DNA from: Acetobacteraceae bacterium ESL0709
Lineage (GTDB): Bacteria; Pseudomonadota; Alphaproteobacteria; Acetobacterales; Acetobacteraceae
NCBI GenBank assembly: GCA_029433415.1
Contig: JAQTIA010000002.1
Coordinates: forward strand, 57,501 to 121,500
Length of the DNA stretch: 64,000 nucleotides
Direction: 5' to 3'
Shown: positions 47,479 through 55,631 of the stretch, piece after piece
How positions within the stretch are numbered: position 1 is the stretch's first letter
Layout: the number at the start of each line of letters is the position of its first letter
Made by a program: the position numbers and the translations under genes
The notes under the pieces: generated by a model
Database searches by the model: none
What the model was told of the DNA's origin: nothing
What the model saw: the letters and a program-made list of their open reading frames with translations, nothing else

Positions 47479-48132
47479 ATGCCGATTATTGCCCCCAGTC
47501 TGCTGTCGGCGGATTTTTCTAACTTGCGTCACGAGATGAATGACGTTTCCAGCGCCCCGTGGTTGCATCTTGATGTGATGGATGGGCATTTTGTACCCAA
47601 TATTTCATTCGGGATGCCTGTGATTAAGGCTTTGCGGCCTTATAGCGAGGCAAAATTTGACGTTCATCTGATGATTGAACCTGTTGATCCTTACCTTGAA
47701 GCGACAGCAAAGGCTGGGGCTGATCATATTACTGTGCATTGTGAGGGGAATCCTCATCTTTATCGCTCATTGCAGACGATTAAAGCTCTGGGATGTAAAG
47801 CGGGAGTTGCTATTTGCCCGGCTACGCCGCCGGAAGCTCTTTCGCAGGTTATGGATATTGTCGATATCATTCTAGTGATGAGTGTTAATCCGGGGTTTGG
47901 GGGGCAGAGTTTCCTGGAGGGGCAGCTTCCTAAAATTAGCGTATTATCTAAAATGATTCTGCAGAGCGGGCGTCCTGTCATATTGGGTGTCGATGGCGGG
48001 ATTGACGAGCAGACGGCTCCTCGTGTGGTGGAAGCTGGCGCGACATTGCTTGTGGCCGGCTCATCTATTTTCGGGAAGGCTGATCGTAAGGCGGCTATTG
48101 AAGGGTTGGTAAATGTTTCTTGCCGATCATAG
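47479..48132 (+). CDS. rpe: Ribulose-phosphate 3-epimerase
   Basis: A 217-aa TIM-barrel enzyme that interconverts ribulose 5-phosphate and xylulose 5-phosphate in the pentose phosphate pathway, the main sugar route in acetic acid bacteria. Metal ligands are H30 and D32 (LHLDVMDGHFVPN), H63 (FDVHLMI) and D172 (GVDGGI). The phosphate-binding MSVNPGFGGQ is near 134. GGAG lies before the ATG at 47479. A start five codons earlier is less likely. Confidence 0.95.
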   Translation: MPIIAPSLLSADFSNLRHEMNDVSSAPWLHLDVMDGHFVPNISFGMPVIKALRPYSEAKFDVHLMIEPVDPYLEATAKAGADHITVHCEGNPHLYRSLQTIKALGCKAGVAICPATPPEALSQVMDIVDIILVMSVNPGFGGQSFLEGQLPKISVLSKMILQSGRPVILGVDGGIDEQTAPRVVEAGATLLVAGSSIFGKADRKAAIEGLVNVSCRS

Positions 48133-48138
48133 AGGCTG

Positions 48139-49755
48139 ATGGATACCCGCACGTTATCATTGTGGCGCCGGTTCAGGCTGGCTGTTGCTTCGCTGCCAAT
48201 TCATCATAGGGCGTCGTTAAGGCCGGTTTTTTTTTACCGCGATGTCGGGCAAGGCGATGGAGAGCGAGGCGCGCGTCTGACCGCCGGGCGCTTTTCTTTT
48301 GATCACAGGGACTATTCCTTCAGTCTAAAGGATGGGTGGCACGGCGCTTGGCCTGCTGACGTTAGAAAGTGGCTTTATGGTTTTTCATGGTTACGTGATC
48401 TGAAAGCCTTGGAGACGAACGAGGCGCGACTTTGCGCGAGGGGCTTTATCCATGCCTGGTGTGAACAGCCGCCTTCTGATGAGCTGGCGCAGGATGGATA
48501 TCTGATGGGGCAGCGTCTGGCCAATTGGCTGGGGCATTACGAATTCTGCCTTGAAACGGCTACGGAAAGCACGCAAAAACAGGTTCTTGAGGTTATGCTG
48601 AGAGAAGGGCGCATTCTTGCGGCTCTTCTTCCTTTGCCACCTCAAGGGTGGCAGGGGCTGGCGGCCCTGCGTGGGCTTCTGGCTGCTTTTATGGTACTTC
48701 CAGAGCAACAGGGTTTCCTGTTACGCTTCCAGCGTTACCTGAAACCGGAATTGGAGCGCCTTATCTTGGCTGATGGAACTGTGGCTGAGCGTAGTCCAGA
48801 GGCACAGTTCCAGACCGTAAGAGAGTTGCAGAATTTTGTGGCTATGTACAATGCCATGGAAGTCTCGATACCTTTTCTGATTATGCAAGCCCTGGAAAAA
48901 ACGTGCCCTGTCCTTAATGCTTTTTGTCATGGAGATGGTAAGCTCGCTATTTTTAATGGGTCTTTGGAACGTACGCGAGAGGAGATTCAGGCCCTTTTTG
49001 AAAATACGGGCCGGTATAAGGCAGTCCCCACAATTCTGCCGCAGGGTGGTTTTGCCAGAATTACGCTGGGTCGGTCACTGTTATTAATTGATGCGGGCAA
49101 GCCTCCGGCTTTCGGGTTTGATAATATGGCCCATGCGGGTACATTGTCCTTTGAGTTTTCTTATGGAATGCAGCGTCTTTTCGTGAATTGTGGTGCTGCA
49201 AAAGGCGGCGCGTGGAAAGAAGCATTGAGAGCCAGTGCAGCGCATAACGCTCTTACGGCTGAAGGTGAATCATGCGTTGAGTTCGGTGCAGATGGTCATA
49301 TCAGCCGCCATCCTTCCCATGTCAGTCATAATCATAAGAGTACGGCTAAAGCCCACTGGATAGATCTTTCTCATGACGGGTATCATGCTCCTTTAGGGGC
49401 TATATGGTCGCGCAGTCTTTATCTCGGCAAGGAAGGTGAGGATTTACGTGGCCAGGAACTGGTTGAAGGGGAACGTGATCTTTCCTGTACCCTGCGTTTT
49501 CATATTTACCCAACCGTCAAGGTGGAACAGGAAGATGACGACGTCATGCTGCACGCGGAAGGCTCTCTCTGGCGTTTCCGGCAGTCTGGGGGAGACTTGA
49601 CGATTGAGAAAGACCTGTATTTGGGAAAAGGATTGCCAGAACCAGCTTTTCAGATTGTCCTGACTGCTAAGGAGGGGGAAGTCGTCAAGAATGATAGTGG
49701 CAAGATACAGCATAGGCAAAAGATTATCTGGGTCTTAGAACGCGTGCCAGATTGA
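48139..49755 (+). CDS. Heparinase II/III-like protein
   Basis: A 538-aa protein. The N-terminal half is an alpha-helical toroid and the C-terminal half (about 300-535) the heparinase II/III beta-sandwich, with GGFARITLGRSLLLIDAG and SLYLGKEGEDLRGQELVEG as recognisable segments. There is no signal peptide. Family members cleave acidic polysaccharides by beta-elimination, but proteins of this type next to rpe are common in alphaproteobacteria and their substrate is not known. It follows rpe by only six bases. Confidence 0.82.
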   Translation: MDTRTLSLWRRFRLAVASLPIHHRASLRPVFFYRDVGQGDGERGARLTAGRFSFDHRDYSFSLKDGWHGAWPADVRKWLYGFSWLRDLKALETNEARLCARGFIHAWCEQPPSDELAQDGYLMGQRLANWLGHYEFCLETATESTQKQVLEVMLREGRILAALLPLPPQGWQGLAALRGLLAAFMVLPEQQGFLLRFQRYLKPELERLILADGTVAERSPEAQFQTVRELQNFVAMYNAMEVSIPFLIMQALEKTCPVLNAFCHGDGKLAIFNGSLERTREEIQALFENTGRYKAVPTILPQGGFARITLGRSLLLIDAGKPPAFGFDNMAHAGTLSFEFSYGMQRLFVNCGAAKGGAWKEALRASAAHNALTAEGESCVEFGADGHISRHPSHVSHNHKSTAKAHWIDLSHDGYHAPLGAIWSRSLYLGKEGEDLRGQELVEGERDLSCTLRFHIYPTVKVEQEDDDVMLHAEGSLWRFRQSGGDLTIEKDLYLGKGLPEPAFQIVLTAKEGEVVKNDSGKIQHRQKIIWVLERVPD

Positions 49756-49792
49756 AAGACAGACCCGATTTGTTAATTTCCGGGTCTGTCTT
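49756..49792. terminator. Strong hairpin between convergent heparinase-like gene and tyrS
   Basis: AAGACAGACCCG and CGGGTCTGTCTT form a perfect 12-base stem with a 13-base loop. It begins directly after the stop codon of the rightward gene and ends nine bases before the tyrS stop. Long T tracts are absent, but position and stem strength suggest shared termination. Confidence 0.65.
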
Positions 49793-49801
49793 CCATAGTC
49801 C

Positions 49802-51058
49802 TCAGATGAGACGAATGAGGATATGTTTCTTTTTGCCTAGTGATAATTTTAGCGTGTTATTTTGAAAATCGCTTTTTGTGACGATCCAGTTCTCATCGGT
49901 AATAACCTGGTCATTCAGTTTTGCACCACCACCACGGATGAGCCGCCTTGCTTCTCCACCACTGGTTGTAAGTTCTGCCTCGTTTAGAAGGCGGAAAACG
50001 GGTAGCCCTTCAGAAAATAACTTTTCCGAAAGTTCTTTTTCCGGCAGTGCCGCCTGAAAGGAACCACGTTCAAAAACAGTCAAGGCCGTCAGGGCAGCTT
50101 CTTCGGCGGCCTTGCGACCATGGCAGATGGCGGTGGCTTCAGTGGCAAGAATCTTTTTGGCTTCGTTAATTTCGGCCCCTTCAAGTCGTCCCAGTCTTTC
50201 ACACTCTTCAACGGGCAGGTCAGTGAACATCTTAAGAAAACGGCCGACGTCAGCATCTTCTGTATTGCGCCAGAATTGCCAGTAATCAAATACTGGCAGC
50301 TTTTCTGAACGGACCCATAGGGCACCCTTGGCAGATTTACCCATTTTGGCGCCGGAAGATGTTGTGACGAGGGGAGTTGTCAGCCCATAAAGCCGTGCAT
50401 TGTCTGTGCGGCGTGCCAGATCAATACCGGATACGATATTACCCCATTGGTCTGAGCCGCCCATTTGCAGAATGGCGTCATGTCGGCGGTACAGTTCGCG
50501 GAAATCATAGGCTTGCAGGATGGAATAATTAAATTCAAGAAATGTCAGCCCCTGTTCACGGTCCAGGCGTTGTTTCACGCTTTCGAAGGAAAGCATGCGG
50601 CTGACCGAAAACTGTACGCCCACATCCTGTAAAAGATCAAGATAAGACAGGCGTTCCAGCCAATCTGCATTATTGACCAGAATTGTGCTGTTATGGTCGT
50701 CAAAATTCAGGAACTGACGAAGCGATGCTTCAATGCCCGCAAGATTATGGGTGATAGTCTCGGCTGATATCAGAGAGCGTGCTTCATCACGGAAAGAAGG
50801 GTCGCCGATTCTGGCTGTTCCCCCTCCCATTAGAGCAATAGGGCGGTGACCATGCTTCTGAAGCAGGCGCAGCATCATAATAGAGAGCGCGTTGCCGATA
50901 TGAAGGGAGTCAGCCGTCGGATCAAAGCCGATATAGGCGGTAACTGGCCCCTCCATAAGGGCTCCGTCAAGACCTTCGGCGTCCGTACACTGAAAAACCA
51001 TCCCTCGAGCTTGTGCCTCTTGCAAAAAGGCACTGCGGGGGGAGAAATCAAACGTCAT
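49802..51058 (-). CDS. tyrS: Tyrosyl-tRNA synthetase
   Basis: A 418-aa class I synthetase of the bacterial TyrRS type. The ATP motif HIGN is at 53-56 and the KMSKS-type motif is KMGKS at 238-242. The tyrosine-site segment LQMGGSDQWGNIVSG is near 198. The C-terminal S4-like RNA-binding domain is at about 350-415 (GEARRLIRGGGAKLN). It charges tRNA-Tyr in the cytoplasm. Confidence 0.96.
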   Translation of the reverse strand: MTFDFSPRSAFLQEAQARGMVFQCTDAEGLDGALMEGPVTAYIGFDPTADSLHIGNALSIMMLRLLQKHGHRPIALMGGGTARIGDPSFRDEARSLISAETITHNLAGIEASLRQFLNFDDHNSTILVNNADWLERLSYLDLLQDVGVQFSVSRMLSFESVKQRLDREQGLTFLEFNYSILQAYDFRELYRRHDAILQMGGSDQWGNIVSGIDLARRTDNARLYGLTTPLVTTSSGAKMGKSAKGALWVRSEKLPVFDYWQFWRNTEDADVGRFLKMFTDLPVEECERLGRLEGAEINEAKKILATEATAICHGRKAAEEAALTALTVFERGSFQAALPEKELSEKLFSEGLPVFRLLNEAELTTSGGEARRLIRGGGAKLNDQVITDENWIVTKSDFQNNTLKLSLGKKKHILIRLI

Positions 51059-51096
51059 GCAGCATTTTCCTGATTATGATTCCGAGAAAAGGGGCG

Positions 51097-51765
51097 CTAT
51101 CCAGCCGCCTTTGCAGCCATACGGAACTCAGTCTGGCGACTGGCGACATGCTCTTCTAGAGCATCTGCGACTGAATCTGCATATTTGGCGAAGATATGGT
51201 CTGCCTGCTCGAAAATCCGATAATCGACAACGACATTTTTTTGCGTATTCAGCTTTTCGACGACTTTACGGATACTGCTTTCTGGTGCCATGGAGTCTTT
51301 TCCGCCGGCGATCATCAGACCACTGCATGGGCAGGGAGCGAGAAAACCGAAGTCGTAATCACTGGCTGGCGGTGCAATACTGATCCAGCCACTGATTTCC
51401 GGTCGCCTCATAAGAAGTTGCATGCCAACGAAAGCGCCGAAAGAATAACCACCGATCCAGAGTTCACTGGAGTTGGGATTAATCATCTGCATCCAGTCCA
51501 GAGCTGCGGCTGCATCGGAAATTTCTCCAATACCACCATCATAACGCCCTTGTGATCGTCCGACGCCACGAGAGTTAAACCGCATGACGGAAAAGCCCAT
51601 TTGCTGGAAACGACGGTACATCGTGTAGGTGATGCGGTTATTCATCGTCCCTCCATGTAGAGGATGGGGATGAAGGACCAGAGCCAATGGTGCATTGGCA
51701 TTGTCGGAATGGTGATAACACCCTTCAAGCCGCCCTTCAGGGCCAGCGAACATCACTTCAGGCAT
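51097..51765 (-). CDS. Alpha/beta hydrolase (COG2945-like)
   Basis: A 222-aa cytoplasmic alpha/beta hydrolase. The nucleophile elbow is GYSFGA, with DYRIFEQADHIF near the C-terminus supplying the histidine. HPHPLHGGTMNN is a family mark of this small hydrolase group. The substrate is unknown. The frame extends 26 codons further (to 51843), but GAGAGACGA before the ATG at 51765 and the family N-terminus MPEVMFAGPEGRLEG favour this start. Confidence 0.8.
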   Translation of the reverse strand: MPEVMFAGPEGRLEGCYHHSDNANAPLALVLHPHPLHGGTMNNRITYTMYRRFQQMGFSVMRFNSRGVGRSQGRYDGGIGEISDAAAALDWMQMINPNSSELWIGGYSFGAFVGMQLLMRRPEISGWISIAPPASDYDFGFLAPCPCSGLMIAGGKDSMAPESSIRKVVEKLNTQKNVVVDYRIFEQADHIFAKYADSVADALEEHVASRQTEFRMAAKAAG

Positions 51766-52081
51766 TCGTCTCTCAATTACTGTACCTGTTTCGTTCTGGT
51801 CATCTTGCCGGACCAGGGGGAACAGGCGGTCGGAAAAGATCAATTAGGCAGGGGTACGCCCCTGCGACGTGAAGCAGACAAAGAAGTCTGTCTCTTGGCA
51901 AGACAGCCGCTTTTATATCGGTTTTGAAACCGGAATTTCCACAAAAATCGACAGTCTCATGAATCATTCAGCCCTGATGACTGCTGTCAAATCTGAAAGA
52001 GTACCAAAAAGCAACTGATTTTCCGGCTCGTTCAGGGTAAAACAGGCTTGTTATTTTCAGTTTTTCCGGTTTGGTCAGTCT
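51766..52081. other. Divergent intergenic region before cysteine desulfurase gene
   Basis: About 316 bases between the hydrolase and the divergent cysteine desulfurase gene. GCAGGGG-TACG-CCCCTGC (51848-51865) is a perfect 7-base hairpin with a tetraloop. CGGTTT-TG-AAACCG (51919-51932) is a compact palindrome that could be an operator. No IscR-type site was recognised, and no other gene is credible, apart from the possible N-terminal extension of the hydrolase. Confidence 0.5.
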
Positions 52082-53191
52082 ATGCCTCCTTTTCCTCCAG
52101 AACCTGTTTATCTTGATGCCAATGCAACGGAAATCCTTCGTCCTGAGGCGAAAATGGCCATGATAAAAGGAATGGAACTGATCGGGAATCCGTCTTCAGT
52201 GCATTTTTACGGACGTCAGGCGCGTCAGGCGCTTGAGGAGGCGCGGAAGGTCGTAGCTTCTTTTTTTGGAAGAGGGGCGGGATGTTGCGTTTTTACTTCC
52301 GGTGCTACGGAAGCAGACATGCTGGCGCTCCATGCTTTTGGGTTCCGAGGTAAACGTCGTATCCTTGTAGGGGCTACTGAACATGATGCTATCTTGCAAG
52401 GGGCTCCACAAGCTGTAACATTACCTGTCGACGGGAAAGGCCTGCTGAGGCTGGACGTTCTTCGTTCCTGTCTTCAGGATGGAGTACCCAGCTTGGTCTG
52501 TGTCATGGCGGCCAATAATGAGACAGGCATTCTTTCCCCTTTGGATGATGTCGCTGCTTTATGTAGGGATTACGGTGCTTTCCTTCATATAGACGCTGTA
52601 CAGACTATAGGGCGTATATCTCTTCCGCCTGATATTACGGCAGGAGCCAGTATCGCTCTTTCAGGTCATAAATTTGGCGGTCCCAAAGGGGCAGGGGCTT
52701 TGGTCTTGCCGGAAGATCATCCCCTTGAGCCCCTTATCCCTGGAGGAGGGCAAGAGAGCGGGCGGCGAGGGGGGACACCAGCGTTACCTAATATTATGGG
52801 TATGGCCGCAGCTTTGGAAGAAGCGTCCCGGCAGGATTGGGGTCCTGTCAGATCCTTAATAAACAGGCTGGAAGGTCTGGTACAGGAGGTAGGAGGGGAA
52901 AGTGTTAATGCAGGGCTGGATCGGCTGCCGAATACGCTGTCTGTGATTTTGCCAGGGATTGCGGCTCAGACGCAGCTCATGATGCTGGATCTGGACGGCT
53001 TCTGCGTTTCAGCAGGGTCCGCTTGTTCCTCAGGAAAAGTTTCTGTCTCTCACGTGTTGCGTGCCATGGGACTTGGAGAAAAGGCAGGGCAGGCTATTCG
53101 TATTTCTCTTCCTTGGAATGTGAAGGCAAATCAGGTGGATGCTTTTGCTAAAGCCTATCAGGAGATGGCAAAACGTCTTCTGAAACGATAA
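52082..53191 (+). CDS. Cysteine desulfurase, IscS/NifS family
   Basis: A 369-aa PLP enzyme that takes sulfur from cysteine for Fe-S clusters and tRNA thiolation. The PLP lysine is K197 in SGHKFGGPKG and the sulfur-carrying cysteine is C315 in SAGSACSSGK. The N-terminal VYLDANAT is typical. The proteins downstream, a ferredoxin and MnmA, are both sulfur or Fe-S partners, which supports the role. No iscR, iscU or iscA is adjacent, so the complete assembly set must lie elsewhere. Confidence 0.93.
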   Translation: MPPFPPEPVYLDANATEILRPEAKMAMIKGMELIGNPSSVHFYGRQARQALEEARKVVASFFGRGAGCCVFTSGATEADMLALHAFGFRGKRRILVGATEHDAILQGAPQAVTLPVDGKGLLRLDVLRSCLQDGVPSLVCVMAANNETGILSPLDDVAALCRDYGAFLHIDAVQTIGRISLPPDITAGASIALSGHKFGGPKGAGALVLPEDHPLEPLIPGGGQESGRRGGTPALPNIMGMAAALEEASRQDWGPVRSLINRLEGLVQEVGGESVNAGLDRLPNTLSVILPGIAAQTQLMMLDLDGFCVSAGSACSSGKVSVSHVLRAMGLGEKAGQAIRISLPWNVKANQVDAFAKAYQEMAKRLLKR

Positions 53192-53299
53192 GATGAACGT
53201 CGTCACGTATGAAAGCTTGGCATGGGAGTCTTGCGCCTTGTTGCCGGACGTTTTACCTCATGGGGCGAGCACAGCTTTTGGAATTTGAGGGGAGAAAAA

Positions 53300-53614
53300 A
53301 TGCCTCATATCGTTTTTATTGAACAGGATGGGACGCGTCACGAAGTTGATGCCAAGATTGGTCTGTCCGTGCTGGAAATTGCTCATGAGCATGATATTAA
53401 TCTTGAAGGAGCATGTGAGGGGTCTCTCGCTTGTGCAACATGTCACGTCATCGTTGACCCTGCCTGGGCGGACAAGCTTACGCCGCCGACTGACGACGAA
53501 GAAGATATGTTGGATCTGGCTTTCGGTCTCGAAAAGACCTCCCGTCTTGGTTGTCAGATTGTAATGACAGAAGCTCTCGATGGGCTTGTTGTCCGTTTGC
53601 CTAAAGCTCACTGA
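53300..53614 (+). CDS. fdx: 2Fe-2S ferredoxin, adrenodoxin-like (Isc type)
   Basis: A 104-aa electron carrier. The cluster ligands are C39, C45, C48 ([10 protein letters not shown]) and C85, with the vertebrate-type spacing. GGGGAGAAA lies just before the ATG at 53300. The longer frame to 53222 has no such site. Its place between a cysteine desulfurase gene and mnmA fits a donor of electrons for Fe-S cluster assembly. Confidence 0.93.
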   Translation: MPHIVFIEQDGTRHEVDAKIGLSVLEIAHEHDINLEGACEGSLACATCHVIVDPAWADKLTPPTDDEEDMLDLAFGLEKTSRLGCQIVMTEALDGLVVRLPKAH

Positions 53615-53645
53615 CCATAAGCACTCTGGGAGGTATCGACGGTTT

Positions 53646-54734
53646 ATGCGTATTCTCGTGGCCATGTCCGGAGGTGTTGATAGTTCTGTGGTGGCGGCCT
53701 TGCTGAAAAAACAGGGTTACGAGGTAATAGGGGCAACATTGCAGCTTTATGATAATCGTGGCCCTGCCAAGGCAGGTTCCTGTTGTGCAGGACGCGATAT
53801 CATGGATGCACGGGCGGTCGCAGACCGGATGGGGTTCCCTCATTATGTTATCGATGCGGAAACCCGTTTTCGTGATAGTGTTATTGAGAGTTTTGCTGAT
53901 GCCTACGCGCGGGGCGAAACACCGGTTCCCTGTGTGGCGTGCAATCAGGGCGTAAAATTTACTGATCTTCTGAACATGGCCCGTGATCTGGGATGTGATG
54001 CCATGGCAACGGGTCATTATGTCAGGCGTGTTGAGGGGGGGGATCGTGTGGAACTGCATCGCCCCGTAGATATGACACGGGATCAGTCGTGGTTTCTGTT
54101 TGCTACGACACAGGAACAGCTTGATTTTCTGCGTTTCCCTTTAGGGGAGATGCCCAGCAAGGATGATGTAAGGGCATTGGCTGCCGAGTTTGGACTGGAA
54201 ATTGCCGACAAGCCCGACAGTCAGGATATCTGTTTTGTCACAAAGGGATCCTACGTCGATCTCGTCGAAACCATGCGGCCAGAAATTAAAGGGCCAGGTG
54301 ATATTGTTGATGAAGATGGCCATAAACTGGGTCGGCATGAAGGGATTGCCCGCTATACGGTAGGACAGAGCAAAAGGCTTGGTGATATCCATACCAGCAC
54401 GGGAGAAAGGCAGGTTGTCACGCGTATTGATGTGCCGGCACGGCGTATTATTGTCGGGTCCCGAGCCAGTCTGGAAGAAAAAGACAAACAGAGCCACATT
54501 ATCCTGCGTGATATGAACTGGTTGATTGATGTCGGGTCCGAAGGTGTAAGCTGCGGTGTTCAGTTACGAGCACGTGAGGGGCTCAGGCAGGCTGTAGTCA
54601 GGCCGTCGGCGCATCATCAGGCCATCGTAATGCTTGAAGAGCCTGCCCTACCGGCGCCAGGACAGGCTTGTGTCCTTTATCAGGGGACGCGTGTTCTGGG
54701 CGGTGGTTTTATTACCTCAGAGAAGAGTGCGTGA
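53646..54734 (+). CDS. mnmA: tRNA 2-thiouridylase MnmA
   Basis: A 362-aa enzyme that puts sulfur on U34 of tRNA-Lys, -Glu and -Gln. The PP-loop SGGVDSS is at 8-14. The catalytic cysteines are C99 (after PVPCVA) and C196 (DSQDICF). The segment TGHYVRR is typical. It starts 31 bases after the ferredoxin stop. The desulfurase two genes upstream is the likely sulfur source. Confidence 0.95.
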   Translation: MRILVAMSGGVDSSVVAALLKKQGYEVIGATLQLYDNRGPAKAGSCCAGRDIMDARAVADRMGFPHYVIDAETRFRDSVIESFADAYARGETPVPCVACNQGVKFTDLLNMARDLGCDAMATGHYVRRVEGGDRVELHRPVDMTRDQSWFLFATTQEQLDFLRFPLGEMPSKDDVRALAAEFGLEIADKPDSQDICFVTKGSYVDLVETMRPEIKGPGDIVDEDGHKLGRHEGIARYTVGQSKRLGDIHTSTGERQVVTRIDVPARRIIVGSRASLEEKDKQSHIILRDMNWLIDVGSEGVSCGVQLRAREGLRQAVVRPSAHHQAIVMLEEPALPAPGQACVLYQGTRVLGGGFITSEKSA

Positions 54735-54737
54735 AAC

Positions 54738-55406
54738 ATGACAGGCAAACTGCTTTTGGGATCTTTCCGTTATTCATCCTGGTCGCTCAGAGGCTGGCTA
54801 GCAGTCCGCCTTGCAGGACTGAGTGTTCAGGAAGAGATCATTCCCTTGAAAGGGGGAGGCAAGACGGACGAAATTCACAGACGTTCTCCCAATCGTCTTG
54901 TTCCCTATCTTGAACATGATGGTGCCAGGGTTTGGGAAAGTCTGGCGATTTGTCTTTACTGTGCCGAGCTCGAACCTTCCTTGCTTCCGTCGGAACGCAA
55001 GGCACGGGCGCATGCCTATAGTATCAGTGCCCAGATGCATGCGGGGTTTCGGAGTTTGCGGCAGATATGCCCCATGGATATTGGGCGCGTTCCTGCCTAT
55101 CCTCTAAATTTGACGGAAGAGCAGGAAGCAGGCCTCCATGCTGATCTTGCGCTTTTGGGAAGCACGCTTTTTCAGGCCTTAACGCGGACAGGGCGTGTAA
55201 CGCCTTATTTATTCGGCGACAGGTTTGGTATCGCGGATTGTATGTATGCCCCTGTGATGCTGCGTATCAGACAATATGCTCTCGAAACATTATTGCCTGC
55301 AGAGGTTGTCGAGTGGTGTGAAAGGGGGCTCGCTCATCCCTTGATGCTGGAATGGACAGAAAGGGCGCTGGCTGAGCCGGAAGAGTGGCGTTTATCCTAC
55401 GGCTAG
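54738..55406 (+). CDS. Glutathione S-transferase family protein
   Basis: A 222-aa protein. The N-terminal thioredoxin-like domain has LLLGSFRYSSWSLRGWLAVRL, with the SxxS/W pattern of the GstA-like group, the cis-proline loop NRLVPYLEHDG and the ESLAICLY segment. An all-helical C-terminal domain follows, with FGDRFGIADCMYAPV. It should conjugate or bind glutathione in the cytoplasm. It follows mnmA by three bases. Confidence 0.88.
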   Translation: MTGKLLLGSFRYSSWSLRGWLAVRLAGLSVQEEIIPLKGGGKTDEIHRRSPNRLVPYLEHDGARVWESLAICLYCAELEPSLLPSERKARAHAYSISAQMHAGFRSLRQICPMDIGRVPAYPLNLTEEQEAGLHADLALLGSTLFQALTRTGRVTPYLFGDRFGIADCMYAPVMLRIRQYALETLLPAEVVEWCERGLAHPLMLEWTERALAEPEEWRLSYG

Positions 55407-55631
55407 GAATCCTTTTCTCCTTTTTTGAGGGTTACGAGATTCTGAGGTGGGGAATATGCCGGAATTATGTGGTACGCGTGAAATAATTATATCCAGATAA
55501 ATATTTCCTTCTGCTCTGGTCACTCATATGGACAGAAGCACGCACTTATGGTGTCATTACCATGTAATTTTGTTTCTCCCGTCAACCCTTGCACGTCGTC
55601 AAGGGGGGCGTAGTGTCACAGGTTGGGATTT

